Below, piece after piece: positions 34,895 through 44,783 of a DNA stretch of 64,000 bases. The DNA is from Flavobacterium inviolabile. Lineage in GTDB: Bacteria > Bacteroidota > Bacteroidia > Flavobacteriales > Flavobacteriaceae. The stretch's first letter is position 1. Every line of letters starts with the position of its first letter. The DNA lies in NCBI RefSeq assembly GCF_013389455.1, contig NZ_CP058278.1:2852001-2916000 (forward strand). Reading direction: 5' to 3'. The position numbers were made by a program, and so were the translations under genes. The notes under the pieces are model-generated. The model saw nothing but the letters and a program-made list of their open reading frames with translations, did no database searches and was not told the origin of the DNA.

Positions 34895-35662
34895 TCACAA
34901 ATCTTTATTCTTAAACTTTCTTAAAGAGAAATAAAACGGCAGTATGGCCCACAAACACAATAACAGCAGCGCAATCAGCAATCCCCAGAACGTTCCGAAT
35001 GAATCTTTAAAAACAGCTCCGGTATAGCCCATCATGGCCGATACGTCCAATTGCAATAAAAGCTGTATTCTCGCAAGATCAATCGGGCTTAAGGCCGTAA
35101 GCCCTACCATCATTTTTTCGATAGGATATTCGGATAGCTGAAAGAGCAAAAACAATATTATCCCATCGAATAACAGAGCAAAAAACAACCAGGTCATAAT
35201 CGATATTCCAATTCCTTTGGCTTTATCACGGGTAGCAATCGAGCATAAAAAAGCCAGCGACACAAAGACTAATGTAATCAGGCAGCCCACTACGATCATC
35301 ATCATCCCGACCCGGTTTGCCGAATAACACAAAAGCGGTATACCCGACCCTATCAAAAATGCAATGACCAAACTTAATGAAAGTCCTTTAAAAAGACTAA
35401 TCCATATCTTTTTTCTTTTGACCGGCTGACTTAACAACAGTTCAATAAATTCGGAGCTGTTGTAAATATAAATTGTCGTAAAAAGTATCGACACCAGCGG
35501 TACAGTCAACAAAATAATATTCAGTATCGTGAGCAGCCCTTTTGCGGTATTGTCTTCCATCGTAAAGGCACCCCATGACAGTACGGACAATATCAGGGTA
35601 TAGACAATAACAATCTTATTTTTTAAGATGTCCGAAAGAATTATTCTTACTATGCTGTTCAT
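34895..35662 (-). CDS. nosY: NosY-type ABC transporter permease
   Basis: A 255-aa inner-membrane protein with six hydrophobic segments, starting near IVIVYTLILSVLSWGAF and ending with LLIALLLLCLWAILPFYF. It partners with the ATPase encoded just upstream (4-bp overlap). In the nos system NosDFY delivers a sulfur species and supports CuZ-site maturation of NosZ. Last of the overlapping nos genes here. Confidence 0.9.
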   Translation of the reverse strand: MNSIVRIILSDILKNKIVIVYTLILSVLSWGAFTMEDNTAKGLLTILNIILLTVPLVSILFTTIYIYNSSEFIELLLSQPVKRKKIWISLFKGLSLSLVIAFLIGSGIPLLCYSANRVGMMMIVVGCLITLVFVSLAFLCSIATRDKAKGIGISIMTWLFFALLFDGIILFLLFQLSEYPIEKMMVGLTALSPIDLARIQLLLQLDVSAMMGYTGAVFKDSFGTFWGLLIALLLLCLWAILPFYFSLRKFKNKDL

Positions 35663-36369
35663 TGCCGGTTATTTTTTAAAATATGTGCAATTCCTTTAGA
35701 TATTTTCTGCTGTTGTGTTTCCTCCCGCAGCGTTTCCACCGATTTATGAAAATGGACTTTTCCTTCCTGCATAAAGACAATCTCGGTTATAAGATCGTCC
35801 AGCTCACTCAGTAAATGCGAGGTAATTAACACCAGCTTCCCGTTTTCTTTTTCCTTGATGATCTTATCCCTCAGGATTTCGGAAGCCAACGGATCCAGTC
35901 CGGCTGTAGGCTCGTCCAGTATCAGCACTTTGGAGTTAAACAGAAAGGCCAGTGTTGCACTTACTTTCTGAATGGTTCCTCCGGACAGGGTTCCCATTTT
36001 TTTCTCCGAGAGCTTATCGATCTGAAAGGCATAAAACAAATCCAGATCCAGCGGCTGTGTACTATTGCGGATCTTTTTTATCATGTCTATTATCTGTCCG
36101 ATTGTCATGTTATCCGGATAGCGCCCGATTTGCGGCATATAGCCGATATTTTCCCTGTAACGGAATTCTTTAATAATGTTTTCGCCTTCAAATGTTATGG
36201 TGCCTGTGTCGGGAATCACCATACCCAGAATGCTTTTAATCAGTGTTGTTTTCCCACAGCCGTTTGGTCCGATAAGGGCAATGCACTCACCGCTGTTGCA
36301 GGACAGGGAAACGTCCCGGAGTACCTGCAGCTTTCCAAACGATTTGTTTATGTTTTTAATTGTTATCAT
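35659..36369 (-). CDS. nosF: NosF-type ABC ATPase
   Basis: A 236-aa nucleotide-binding subunit with a Walker A GPNGCGKTT, signature LSGGTIQKV, Walker B VLILDEPTAGLDP and the switch His in LVLITSHLL. It energises the NosY permease for maturation of the NosZ copper site. It overlaps nosD upstream and nosY downstream by 4 bp each, so the unit is translationally coupled. Confidence 0.9.
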   Translation of the reverse strand: MITIKNINKSFGKLQVLRDVSLSCNSGECIALIGPNGCGKTTLIKSILGMVIPDTGTITFEGENIIKEFRYRENIGYMPQIGRYPDNMTIGQIIDMIKKIRNSTQPLDLDLFYAFQIDKLSEKKMGTLSGGTIQKVSATLAFLFNSKVLILDEPTAGLDPLASEILRDKIIKEKENGKLVLITSHLLSELDDLITEIVFMQEGKVHFHKSVETLREETQQQKISKGIAHILKNNRQ

Positions 36370-37604
36370 ATCGGTAGCGCCCGCATCAGGGGCTTATTAT
36401 CTACAAAATTATCGGGGGTAATACTGGGCAGGACCTTTTCCGATTTGTCCAGTAAAGTGATGATAAAGCTTCTAAAGAGCAGCATCGTGGCCGGATTGCT
36501 TTCCGTAAGCACTGCAAACAGGCTTAACGGATGATACGGCACATCACCGAAACTGTCTTTATCCAGATCATATCCCTGGTATTTATCCCAATAATTTCCG
36601 TTGAACTTGTTGAGTACCAAACTTCCGTTTGTCCCTATATCGAAGGTGTTGCCTAAAAAATTATTGTGCCGGATTTCATTGTCCATACAGCTGGCCTGGA
36701 TTTTCATGCCCCAGCCGTTAGCTTTAAACACATTTTTTTCCACCTTTATCCGGGTTGTTCCTTCCATATAAATTCCGGAAGTATTTTTAACAAAGTGGTT
36801 CCCGTAAATATAACTGTCGGATATCTCTTTCAGCAATAGTCCGTAGGCGGCTTCACCCCAGTTTTCATCAAATACATTATTAATCATCCGGACATTTCGG
36901 GTAAACATGACCGCAACACCGGCACCGTTATCCCGGAAAACATTGGTAATATAGGAATCATTATCCGAGAACATAAAATGCAGTCCGTAACGGATATTCC
37001 TGGCAGCGATATTCCGCCAGATAATTGAATTATAGACAAATTCAAAATAAATACCGTCCCGGTGTCCGGTTACTTCATTGGCAATGATTTGTAAATCCTC
37101 GCTTTTCCAGCAGTGTATGCCGTTACCGATTTGCTGTTCTTCGGTAGCCGAAGCTTTTATTTTATTATGGGTGATTATGCAGTTTTTTCCATTTTGAATA
37201 TAAATCCCGAAAAAATTATTTTCGAGGATATTATGCTGAATGCGTACGTGATCTTTATTATATACCTTGATTCCGCAGGGATCCTGTAAGGCTGCATGCC
37301 CGGAATTGATTACCCGGAAACCGTCAACAACAACACTATCGGATTTAACGGAAACAACTTCATACTTTCGCTGACCGTCTAAAACCGGATATTCTTTACC
37401 TAAAAAGACCAGTTTTTTAGCAATCACGATAGTACCTTCCCTGTATATTCCCTTATGAACCAGAATTGTATCGCCGGAGCGGGCTAACTGTATCGCTTCT
37501 TTGATGGACTTCACCGGTTTATCCTTTCCTACTTCTATCTTTTTCTGTGCCGACAAAGACATGGTAGCAAAAAACATCAGGCCATATACTATTATTTTTT
37601 TCAT
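36366..37604 (-). CDS. nosD: NosD, periplasmic maturation factor of nitrous oxide reductase
   Basis: A 412-aa protein. The Sec signal peptide ends near MSLSAQ. A right-handed parallel beta-helix of repeating segments follows (for example IQNGKNCIITHNKI, IYGNHFVKNTSGIYMEG). The C-terminal DKYQGYDLDKDSFGDVPYHP is the conserved CASH-type ending of NosD. It works with NosFY in building the tetranuclear copper site CuZ. It lies in an overlapping operon. Confidence 0.9.
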   Translation of the reverse strand: MKKIIVYGLMFFATMSLSAQKKIEVGKDKPVKSIKEAIQLARSGDTILVHKGIYREGTIVIAKKLVFLGKEYPVLDGQRKYEVVSVKSDSVVVDGFRVINSGHAALQDPCGIKVYNKDHVRIQHNILENNFFGIYIQNGKNCIITHNKIKASATEEQQIGNGIHCWKSEDLQIIANEVTGHRDGIYFEFVYNSIIWRNIAARNIRYGLHFMFSDNDSYITNVFRDNGAGVAVMFTRNVRMINNVFDENWGEAAYGLLLKEISDSYIYGNHFVKNTSGIYMEGTTRIKVEKNVFKANGWGMKIQASCMDNEIRHNNFLGNTFDIGTNGSLVLNKFNGNYWDKYQGYDLDKDSFGDVPYHPLSLFAVLTESNPATMLLFRSFIITLLDKSEKVLPSITPDNFVDNKPLMRALPI

Positions 37605-38617
37605 TCTTTTAAAATTGAGTCCCAGTTAATCGTTTCGGCCGCTAAGCCGTCATTTGCTTTTTCCGCCTGTTCAGCAGTTGTAAATGCTGCTGTGTTGCCA
37701 TGCATCGGGCTTGTAATGGCGCCGCCTTTTAAATACACTGCTGTTTCAGCCGGAATGAGCACATTCTCTTTGTTATAATCGTGTACATAATAGGCTTTCA
37801 CAGCAGTGGTATGGTTTTCTTTACAATAGTTCCGCATACAGGCGATATCGTCAAACTTATAGGCTCTCCCCTTTTGAGTGATAAGCTCCGCTCCGAATTT
37901 TCCATCGGAAATGGTCATCCTGCAGAAATCGCACTGGTCAGCATTTAAGGCTATCGGAACTTCTTTACCGTTAGAACAGGAAGCCAAGAACAGCAGCAAC
38001 AGCGGCAAAATACCGTTGATGGTTTTGGTTCTTTTTAGTTTGTTTACAGCGCCTGTTTCTATCAGAAATAATGCAAACAGCAGTATTCCTGATACAATCA
38101 GCAGCCATCCTCCTGTGTCCGGTATGGAATAAGCCCCGAAATTGAGTAATTGTTTATAGCCCAGTAAAGGCGGCTGATAGGCCATTCCGGGTACTTTTAT
38201 CGCCGCATTAGGGTCTAAATTGTGTCCGTAATCATAATTCCATTTGTAAAAATCAATAGCCGAAAGGGTTCCGAATAATAGAAAGGCTCCAAACAGGATA
38301 ATAACGCCTTTTTTTCTTTTTATAAAACAGACCAGCAGCGAACAGATTGCCAGACAGGCAATGATATAAGGCAATACGGTAAATTCTATAAAATTATCGG
38401 TATGCAGGGTTTTCATTCCAATATAGTGGTTTAATCCATTGATAATATCTACGTCCCCTGCAATTTTATGGGCATAGAGTTGTAATACCAATCCCTCCGG
38501 ATATTGTGGTGCACTCAGTTCTATCCGCCATATCGGAAAGAAAATCGTAAGTAGTAAAAGTAAACTTACCAGTACCAGTATCCCTTTGGAAAACACTGAA
38601 ATCGAGTCTTTTTTCAT
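37601..38617 (-). CDS. nosL: NosL copper chaperone fused to an N-terminal four-helix membrane domain
   Basis: 338 aa. The N-terminal 200 residues have four hydrophobic segments (LVLVSLLLLLTIFFPIW, YIIACLAICSLLVCF, VIILFGAFLLFGTL, WLLIVSGILLFALFL) and periplasmic loops with several His. Residues about 210-338 form a NosL domain: lipoprotein-like LLLLFLASCSN, then CDFCRMTISDGKFGAE with the copper-binding Cys-x-x-Cys-x-Met, and AYKFDDIACMRNYC. NosL supplies Cu(I) to NosZ. The membrane part may correspond to the separate NosB-type membrane gene of clade II clusters; this is inference. Confidence 0.85.
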   Translation of the reverse strand: MKKDSISVFSKGILVLVSLLLLLTIFFPIWRIELSAPQYPEGLVLQLYAHKIAGDVDIINGLNHYIGMKTLHTDNFIEFTVLPYIIACLAICSLLVCFIKRKKGVIILFGAFLLFGTLSAIDFYKWNYDYGHNLDPNAAIKVPGMAYQPPLLGYKQLLNFGAYSIPDTGGWLLIVSGILLFALFLIETGAVNKLKRTKTINGILPLLLLFLASCSNGKEVPIALNADQCDFCRMTISDGKFGAELITQKGRAYKFDDIACMRNYCKENHTTAVKAYYVHDYNKENVLIPAETAVYLKGGAITSPMHGNTAAFTTAEQAEKANDGLAAETINWDSILKE

Positions 38618-38670
38618 CTTAATATTTTAAAGAAAAGGGAGTAAAACGATACTCCCTTTCTGGTTATTTT

Positions 38671-40650
38671 TTACTGTACGGGAGCGGATGTTTTTTTATC
38701 CAGCTTGTATGAAATAGGCACCTTGCTGTTTGCCGGTGACACTCTCAGGTAACCTGACATTTCCTGGTGCAGCGCACTACAAAAATCGGTACAATAGAAC
38801 GGGAATATTCCCACTCTTTTCGGCAGCCATTTCAACGTGATCGTTTCACCCGGCATGATCAGCGTTTCCGCATTATCGGCTCCTTTAATGGCAAATCCGT
38901 GCGGTACGTCCCAATCCTGTTCCAGGTTCGTTACGTGGAAATAAACCTCATCGCCAACTTTAACACCTTCAATGTTATCCGGTGCAAGGTGGGAACGAAT
39001 GGCGGTCATATACACATGGACTTTATTTCCTTCGCGGACAACTCTTGTATCTTTTTCATTTTTCACCGCATACGGGTGGTTGTTTTCTTCAATTTTGTAG
39101 AATTTCAATTGTCCGTTATTGCGAATCAGATCGGCCGGAGCTGCCTGTGCATAGTGTGGTTCCCCAATGGTCGGGTAATCCAGTATTAACTGCATTTTAT
39201 CGCCACTGATGTCATATAGCTGCGCACTTTGGGCAAGCTCAGGTCCTGTTGGCAAATACCTGTCTTTTGTGATTTTGTTATAGGCAACCAGGTATTTTCC
39301 AAAAGGTTTTTTACTGTCACCACCCGGAATCATAAGGTGTCCTACAGAATAATAGGTTGGAACCCTGTCCAGAACTTTAAGTGTTTTGATGTCCCATTTT
39401 ACCACTTCTGAAGAAACAAACATCGTGGTATAAGCATTTCCTTTACCGTCAAATTCGGTATGTAACGGGCCTAATCCCGGTTTTTGAACTTCACCGTGCA
39501 ATGCCGATTCGTATTTCACTACCGGAATGCCGCCATATTCTCCTTCATAATCTTTTTTAGCAATGGCATTCTGTAATTTATCAAAACTAAACACCGGAAT
39601 CAATGCGGCCAGTTTTCCACTACCGATGATGTATTCTCCGGTAGGATCAACATCACAACCGTGAGGCGATTTAGGACAAGGGATCATATAACAGATATCT
39701 TTAAATTCTGCCGCATCTAAAACCAGAACCTCATCTTTCATAACAGATTTGGAGGAATGTGTTTTTTCATCCCAGGTATTGTGGGCATATTTCACCTTTT
39801 GTTTTTTACCTTTTCCGGCTTTAATATACTCTTCCGCTTTTTTCCAGTTCACCGCCATAATAAAATCCTTATCATTTTTTGAGGCGTTAACTTCCAGCAG
39901 CGTATTGGCCTGCTCGGTATTATAGCAGGAGAAGAAAAACCATCCGTGGGATTTGCCTTTACCGGCGTGGCTCAAATCGAAATTTACTCCGGGTGTGGCG
40001 ATCTGGAATGCCAGATTCATTTCTCCGTTGTTTTTATCGACACTAACAAAGCTGATGTGTCCTTTAAAATTCTGTTTATAGGTATCAATAGACACGTCAC
40101 CATCTGTATAATCCGGCGGCACACTAAAACGGGTTCCGGCCACTACATATTCGGTATTCTCGGTAATAAACGGCGAAGAGTGATTTCCGGCACTGTTTGG
40201 CAATTCAATAATCTCAGCCGTTTTAAACGTTTTAAGATCCACACGGGCAATTCTCGGAGTGTTATTGGCATTTCCAAATACCCAGCGTCCGTCAATTTCC
40301 CCATTGGTCTGCGACATTTCCACGTGGTGTAAATCATCCCAGGGAACAAATCCGTGTGAAGTATTCAGCATCGGTTTTGTTTCTTCACTGTAACCCCAGC
40401 CTTTTTCAGGGTCCACCGAAAATACCGGGATCACTTTAAAAAGTCTTCCGGACGGTAATCCGTAAACACTTAGCTGTCCGCTAAATCCTCCGGAAACAAA
40501 ATTGTAAAACTCATCATACTTTCCTGGCGGAACATACGCTTTCTGAGCAATATCCCCGGTTAGTGCATCCGTTGAGTTTTTGGGCTTACAGGAGCCCAAA
40601 AGCGACAACATAATGACAACTAGTGTCGTTTGTATTAATCTGTTTTTCAT
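38671..40650 (-). CDS. nosZ: Nitrous oxide reductase, clade II type
   Basis: 659 aa. The N-terminus carries a Sec/lipoprotein-type signal ending LSLLGSCKP instead of a twin-arginine signal, which is the clade II hallmark. The beta-propeller has His-containing segments for CuZ (HGCDVDPTGEY, GPLHTEFDGKGNAYTT). The C-terminal cupredoxin holds the CuA ligands CTDFCSALHQEM. It reduces N2O to N2 in the periplasm. A cytochrome c gene is directly upstream and nosL follows. Confidence 0.95.
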   Translation of the reverse strand: MKNRLIQTTLVVIMLSLLGSCKPKNSTDALTGDIAQKAYVPPGKYDEFYNFVSGGFSGQLSVYGLPSGRLFKVIPVFSVDPEKGWGYSEETKPMLNTSHGFVPWDDLHHVEMSQTNGEIDGRWVFGNANNTPRIARVDLKTFKTAEIIELPNSAGNHSSPFITENTEYVVAGTRFSVPPDYTDGDVSIDTYKQNFKGHISFVSVDKNNGEMNLAFQIATPGVNFDLSHAGKGKSHGWFFFSCYNTEQANTLLEVNASKNDKDFIMAVNWKKAEEYIKAGKGKKQKVKYAHNTWDEKTHSSKSVMKDEVLVLDAAEFKDICYMIPCPKSPHGCDVDPTGEYIIGSGKLAALIPVFSFDKLQNAIAKKDYEGEYGGIPVVKYESALHGEVQKPGLGPLHTEFDGKGNAYTTMFVSSEVVKWDIKTLKVLDRVPTYYSVGHLMIPGGDSKKPFGKYLVAYNKITKDRYLPTGPELAQSAQLYDISGDKMQLILDYPTIGEPHYAQAAPADLIRNNGQLKFYKIEENNHPYAVKNEKDTRVVREGNKVHVYMTAIRSHLAPDNIEGVKVGDEVYFHVTNLEQDWDVPHGFAIKGADNAETLIMPGETITLKWLPKRVGIFPFYCTDFCSALHQEMSGYLRVSPANSKVPISYKLDKKTSAPVQ

Positions 40651-40677
40651 GATAGTAAAAAATTTAATTTAATATTT

Positions 40678-41151
40678 TTATTTAGCGGCATCATTCCTGC
40701 GCATAAATTCCAGGATCTGCCGTGCTTCATCGTCTGTAACTGCCTGGTTGGGCATGCGTACCAGACAAATTTCCAATTGTGCCTGTAGTTCCGGATCTTT
40801 ATCGATCATCGGGTCCGGGTTGGTAATAAAATTCATGATCCATTCCGGAGCTCTTCGCTCTGTAACGCCTTTCCATCCGGGACCAACTAATTTTTCATCG
40901 GAAGTTTTATGACAGGACAAACATTTTACACCGACCACTTTATCTCCCTGGTCTGCCAGGGAAGCGTCGATACCTGCTCCTATTTCTACATTTTTGAATT
41001 TTCCTTCTCCCCTTTTGGCATCATAGGCGGAAGGATCGGATGCTTGCTCCGTTACCGTTTGTTTAGAGAAATCGTCTGTTGTTTTACCTTTCTCTTTTCC
41101 ACAGGAGAGTAATAGGAAACATCCGGATAGCAATAAAAAAAATCTGTTCAT
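40678..41151 (-). CDS. Cytochrome c lipoprotein of the nos operon
   Basis: A 157-aa lipoprotein (LLSGCFLLLSCGK). A single haem site CLSCHK (about residue 78) and a distal Met in LVRMPNQ fit class I cytochrome c. It probably passes electrons to NosZ, as in other clade II clusters. It leads the minus-strand nos operon, and its promoter lies under the box at 41211. Confidence 0.9.
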   Translation of the reverse strand: MNRFFLLLSGCFLLLSCGKEKGKTTDDFSKQTVTEQASDPSAYDAKRGEGKFKNVEIGAGIDASLADQGDKVVGVKCLSCHKTSDEKLVGPGWKGVTERRAPEWIMNFITNPDPMIDKDPELQAQLEICLVRMPNQAVTDDEARQILEFMRRNDAAK

Positions 41152-41180
41152 AAGTAGTATATTTTGTTCATTTTATGATA

Positions 41181-41254
41181 CAAAATTCCTCAACTTATAC
41201 TCTTTATTGTATGATTACAGTCATACTTTACCAGAAAAACACATACTAATTTTG
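41181..41254. promoter_or_regulatory. Divergent Crp/Fnr-controlled promoter pair for nos and copper genes
   Basis: The palindrome ATGATTACAGTCAT (41211-41224) is centred 33 bp from a -7 element on each side. These are TAATTTTG (41247-41254) for the + strand and a one-mismatch AATTTTG version (41181-41188) for the minus strand. This symmetric layout puts the box near -41 for both transcripts, the class II activator position. Confidence 0.75.
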
Positions 41255-41298
41255 TACTTATTTACAACACATTAGCCTTGCTTTTCAATCCTCTGGTA

Positions 41299-41664
41299 AT
41301 GAAATTTTCTATTTACATCATCATCTTTCTCCTTATATTCAAACCTGCCTTGCCGGTTCTGAATTATATGCTCAATCGGGAGGCTATTGTAAAAGAATAT
41401 TGCCAGAATATCCAAAAACCGGAACTTAACTGTAATGGAAAATGTCATTTAAAAGCCGAACTGGCCAAAGCTTCGGCAGACAATACTCCCTATTCGGCAG
41501 AGAAAAAAATCCATACCGAAGAAACGGTCTTGTTTATCACCGATATTCCACTGTTTACTCCGGCAAAACAATTCTGGTATGTCCTTAGGAATAAGGCGGT
41601 GTATTATTCCAATTTATATGCGCTGCTAAATACTACCGCAGTATTCCACCCTCCTGTTTTCTAA
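41299..41664 (+). CDS. Small membrane-anchored Cys-containing protein of the copper locus
   Basis: 121 aa from the ATG at 41299. The frame can be opened by a TTG at 41278. A signal or anchor segment (FSIYIIIFLLIFKPALPVL) is followed by a CQNIQKPELNCNGKCHLKAEL segment with three Cys and one His, which is consistent with a soft-metal site. It is the first gene after the Fnr-type promoter and precedes a Met/His-rich lipoprotein and a TonB receptor. Not a recognised family. Confidence 0.6.
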   Translation: MKFSIYIIIFLLIFKPALPVLNYMLNREAIVKEYCQNIQKPELNCNGKCHLKAELAKASADNTPYSAEKKIHTEETVLFITDIPLFTPAKQFWYVLRNKAVYYSNLYALLNTTAVFHPPVF

Positions 41665-41746
41665 ATACTTTTTTTCGAATTGTTGTTATTTTTTTTGGTT
41701 ATACAACCGAAGAAGATGCTTATACCTAATTTTTAAAAATACTTTT

Positions 41747-42598
41747 ATGAAAACTTTTCAATATATATACCTGTTTTTCAGCCTTATTCTTCTGGCTTCC
41801 TGTTCTACAGACAATACCGATACCACAGTAACCCCGGTAAACGAAACGGCCGGACTGATCCGCATTAAAGAACTGTCGAATGAAAACCATACCATAGAAC
41901 TGTACTCCGATACCGGCATCCTGAAACAGGGCTACAATGCTATTTCCCTGAGAATAAAAGACAAAACAACCGGCCAGTACCAAACCGAAGCAGCTGTTAG
42001 CTGGACACCGGTAATGCACATGACCACAATGGAACATTCCTGTCCGAAATCGCCGGTAACAAAAGCTGCCGGTACCCAATCCTTATATACCGGGGAAATC
42101 GTCTTCCAGATGGCGCAGAACGACACGGAATCCTGGACACTCACCATTGATTATACCCTTAACGGTACCAGCTACTCTGCTACAGATACTATTGCGGTAT
42201 TCCCTTCCGAAAAACGGACGGTAAGTTCTTTTACCGGAACAGACGGAACACGCTATATTGTTGCCTATATAGCACCCAAAAATCCGGCAGTGGCACTGAA
42301 TGATATAACGGTAGGCGTTTTCCGAATGGAAAACATGATGAGCTTCCCTATTGTTGATAACTACAAAATAAAGATCGATCCCCGAATGCCGGGTATGGGC
42401 AATCACGGATCGCCCTACAATACTGATCTAACGCAAACCACACCCGGAAAACTGTATCACGGTAAGCTTTCACTAACCATGACCGGCTACTGGAAAATCA
42501 ACTTACAGCTGCTCAATGCTTCCGGTCAGGTTTTAAAAGGGGAACCGGTTACAACAGACAATCCCCAGAGCAGTCTCTTTTTTGAAATTGAATTTTAG
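41747..42598 (+). CDS. Met/His-rich lipoprotein, probable periplasmic copper-binding protein
   Basis: 283 aa. The lipoprotein signal is LILLASCST (Cys19). Two tandem immunoglobulin-like (YtkA/FixH-like) domains contain the segments WTPVMHMTTMEHSCPKSP and DPRMPGMGNHGSP, both rich in Met and His, as in Cu(I) carriers. It lies between the Cys-containing small protein and a TonB receptor, so copper capture for NosZ, NirK and azurin is the likely use. Confidence 0.75.
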   Translation: MKTFQYIYLFFSLILLASCSTDNTDTTVTPVNETAGLIRIKELSNENHTIELYSDTGILKQGYNAISLRIKDKTTGQYQTEAAVSWTPVMHMTTMEHSCPKSPVTKAAGTQSLYTGEIVFQMAQNDTESWTLTIDYTLNGTSYSATDTIAVFPSEKRTVSSFTGTDGTRYIVAYIAPKNPAVALNDITVGVFRMENMMSFPIVDNYKIKIDPRMPGMGNHGSPYNTDLTQTTPGKLYHGKLSLTMTGYWKINLQLLNASGQVLKGEPVTTDNPQSSLFFEIEF

Positions 42599-42656
42599 TT
42601 TTTCATTGCAGCAGGCTTCCTCTTGGGTATGGCCTGCTGCTTAAAATTCATTCCTT

Positions 42657-44648
42657 ATGAAAATTATCCTCACGCTATTTGCTGTTGGCTTTTCAGCGGG
42701 CTGTTTTGCGCAGCACAGTCAGACAGACAGCATAACACCGGTATATATTAACGAGGTTATTATTATCGGTAAAAAAACACCTTTATATCAGAAGCAGCCC
42801 AAATCATTAACCAGTACCGAAGATTACCTGTTACAGTCCTCAAAAGTAAACATGGTAAAAAGAGGTGCCTATGCCTGGGAACCATTTCTGAATAATATGG
42901 CTACAGAAAGAACCGTTATTACAATAGACGGTATGCGCATCTTTGGTGCCTGTACCGATAAAATGGACCCGGTTACTTCCTATGTTGAGGTTTCCAATCT
43001 TTCGGAAGCCAGTATAACTTCTGGACAGCTTGGAAGCTGCCACGGACCGACCATAGGCGGAGCAATCGATTTAAAAAGAGCCGACCGCTATAAAGGTTAC
43101 CAGGGCTGGAATACGATGCTGCATACCGGCTATGAAACCAACAATCAGCATAAAATTGCCGGAATGAACACCAGCTATAAAGACAGCCTCTGGTATGTAA
43201 ATGCCGATTTTATGCTGCGTGATGCCGGCAATTATAAAACCGGTAATAATGTGGAAGTTCCTTTTTCACAATTTACCAAATACAACCTCTCCGGTACTGC
43301 CGGCTATCAGTTTACCAAAAGACAGCTGGTGGAAGGTTCGGTAATTTATGATAAGGCTGTCAATGTGGGCTATCCGGCTTTGCCGATGGATGTATCGCTG
43401 GCACAGGCAATCATCACTTCTTTACGTTACCGGTATACCCCTGTTTCAGATTATTTTTCCGAATGGGAAACCAAAGCCTATTTTAATTCGATTGTCCATA
43501 AAATGGACGATACCAAACGACCGGTAGTGCCGATACACATGGACATGCCGGGCTGGTCAGACACCTATGGTTTGTACTCTAAGTTAAAAGGAAAATTCAA
43601 CCGACAGCAGTTTGCCGTTAACCTCAATGCCTATTATAACCGTTCGCTGGCAGAAATGACCATGTATCCGGCCAATCCGTCAGAGAATATCATGTTTATG
43701 TACACCTGGCCCGATATCCGTACGCAGTACACCGGACTATATTTAGAAGATAAAATTGCGGTAAACAGTCATTCCGATATTACAATAACAACCGGTATTG
43801 GCATACATACCAATAAAGTTGCCGATAAATCCGGGTTACAGAGTCTTCAGATTTTTTATCCGGAAATGAACGAAACCAAAAGCCGGATTTTAAAAAGTTT
43901 TGCTGTAAACTACCTGCATCGTATGACTAAAATAGAATATGGTTTAGGATTAGGCTATGGCGAAAGAGCGCCGTCTGTTTCGGAAGCTTACGGGTTTTAT
44001 TTATACAACAGTAATGATTTTTATGATTATATCGGGAATCCCGGTTTAAAGAATGAAAAATCATTTGAAGCCAATGGTCATATCCGTTATCAGAATAAAA
44101 ACCTGAGCGGAAAACTGAGCAGTACGTTTTTCTATATTAAAGATTATTATATCGGGGAAATCAATCCGGCCATACTCCCCATGACCATCGGGGCAAAAGG
44201 CGTCAAGATCTATAATGCGCTGGAACATGCCCTGATCTTTAATACCGATTTGGAACTGGAATATACCTTCACCACATCTCTAAAATGGAAAAACCAGCTG
44301 GCATACAGCTATGGACAGGATGCTTCAAACCGGAATCTTCCGTTTATCAGTCCTTTGCGTTATAAAAGCAGCTTTCTTTTTACCCGGGGTGATTTCAATC
44401 TAAACCTTATTGCTTCCGGTAATGTTGCCCATACAAATTTTGCGGCATTCTATGGTGAAGCAACCACACCGGACTATTGCATTTTTACCGTTAATTCCGG
44501 GCAGTCATTCCGTTTGGGCAGTACTAAAATTAACGTGCAGGCTGGAGTTGAAAACATCCTGGACAAATATTACACAACCTATTCCGACTGGAACGGGATT
44601 CCGCGTTTGGGAAGAAACTTTTTTATAAATGCTTCTTATTCATTTTAG
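42657..44648 (+). CDS. TonB-dependent outer-membrane receptor, probable copper uptake
   Basis: 663 aa. The signal peptide ends at GCFAQ. It has a plug domain (VITIDGMRIFGACTDKMDPVTSYVEVSNLSEASITSGQ) and a barrel ending in ...RLGRNFFINASYSF, with the terminal aromatic expected of outer-membrane proteins. Extracellular segments carry Met/His clusters (MDMPGWSDTYG, MTMYPANPSENIMFMYTW). Placement is like that of NosA/OprC-type copper receptors beside nos clusters. Copper is the inferred substrate. Confidence 0.85.
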   Translation: MKIILTLFAVGFSAGCFAQHSQTDSITPVYINEVIIIGKKTPLYQKQPKSLTSTEDYLLQSSKVNMVKRGAYAWEPFLNNMATERTVITIDGMRIFGACTDKMDPVTSYVEVSNLSEASITSGQLGSCHGPTIGGAIDLKRADRYKGYQGWNTMLHTGYETNNQHKIAGMNTSYKDSLWYVNADFMLRDAGNYKTGNNVEVPFSQFTKYNLSGTAGYQFTKRQLVEGSVIYDKAVNVGYPALPMDVSLAQAIITSLRYRYTPVSDYFSEWETKAYFNSIVHKMDDTKRPVVPIHMDMPGWSDTYGLYSKLKGKFNRQQFAVNLNAYYNRSLAEMTMYPANPSENIMFMYTWPDIRTQYTGLYLEDKIAVNSHSDITITTGIGIHTNKVADKSGLQSLQIFYPEMNETKSRILKSFAVNYLHRMTKIEYGLGLGYGERAPSVSEAYGFYLYNSNDFYDYIGNPGLKNEKSFEANGHIRYQNKNLSGKLSSTFFYIKDYYIGEINPAILPMTIGAKGVKIYNALEHALIFNTDLELEYTFTTSLKWKNQLAYSYGQDASNRNLPFISPLRYKSSFLFTRGDFNLNLIASGNVAHTNFAAFYGEATTPDYCIFTVNSGQSFRLGSTKINVQAGVENILDKYYTTYSDWNGIPRLGRNFFINASYSF

Positions 44649-44686
44649 TACACGCCAATAGTTTCTTTTTATTATTAATGCCGATT

Positions 44687-44700
44687 ATGACTAAAATCAT
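44687..44700 (+). promoter_or_regulatory. Crp/Fnr-type palindrome upstream of norCB
   Basis: ATGACTAAAATCAT, followed after 33 bp by TAGCTTGC (weak -7). It lies 84 bp upstream of the norC start codon. Confidence 0.6.
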
Positions 44701-44783
44701 GTTTTTAAAAAAATAATGCTGTTAGCTTGCGTCCCGATGCGATCCGGCAAACGGATTATTCTATGCCTTAAAATGACGAACCT

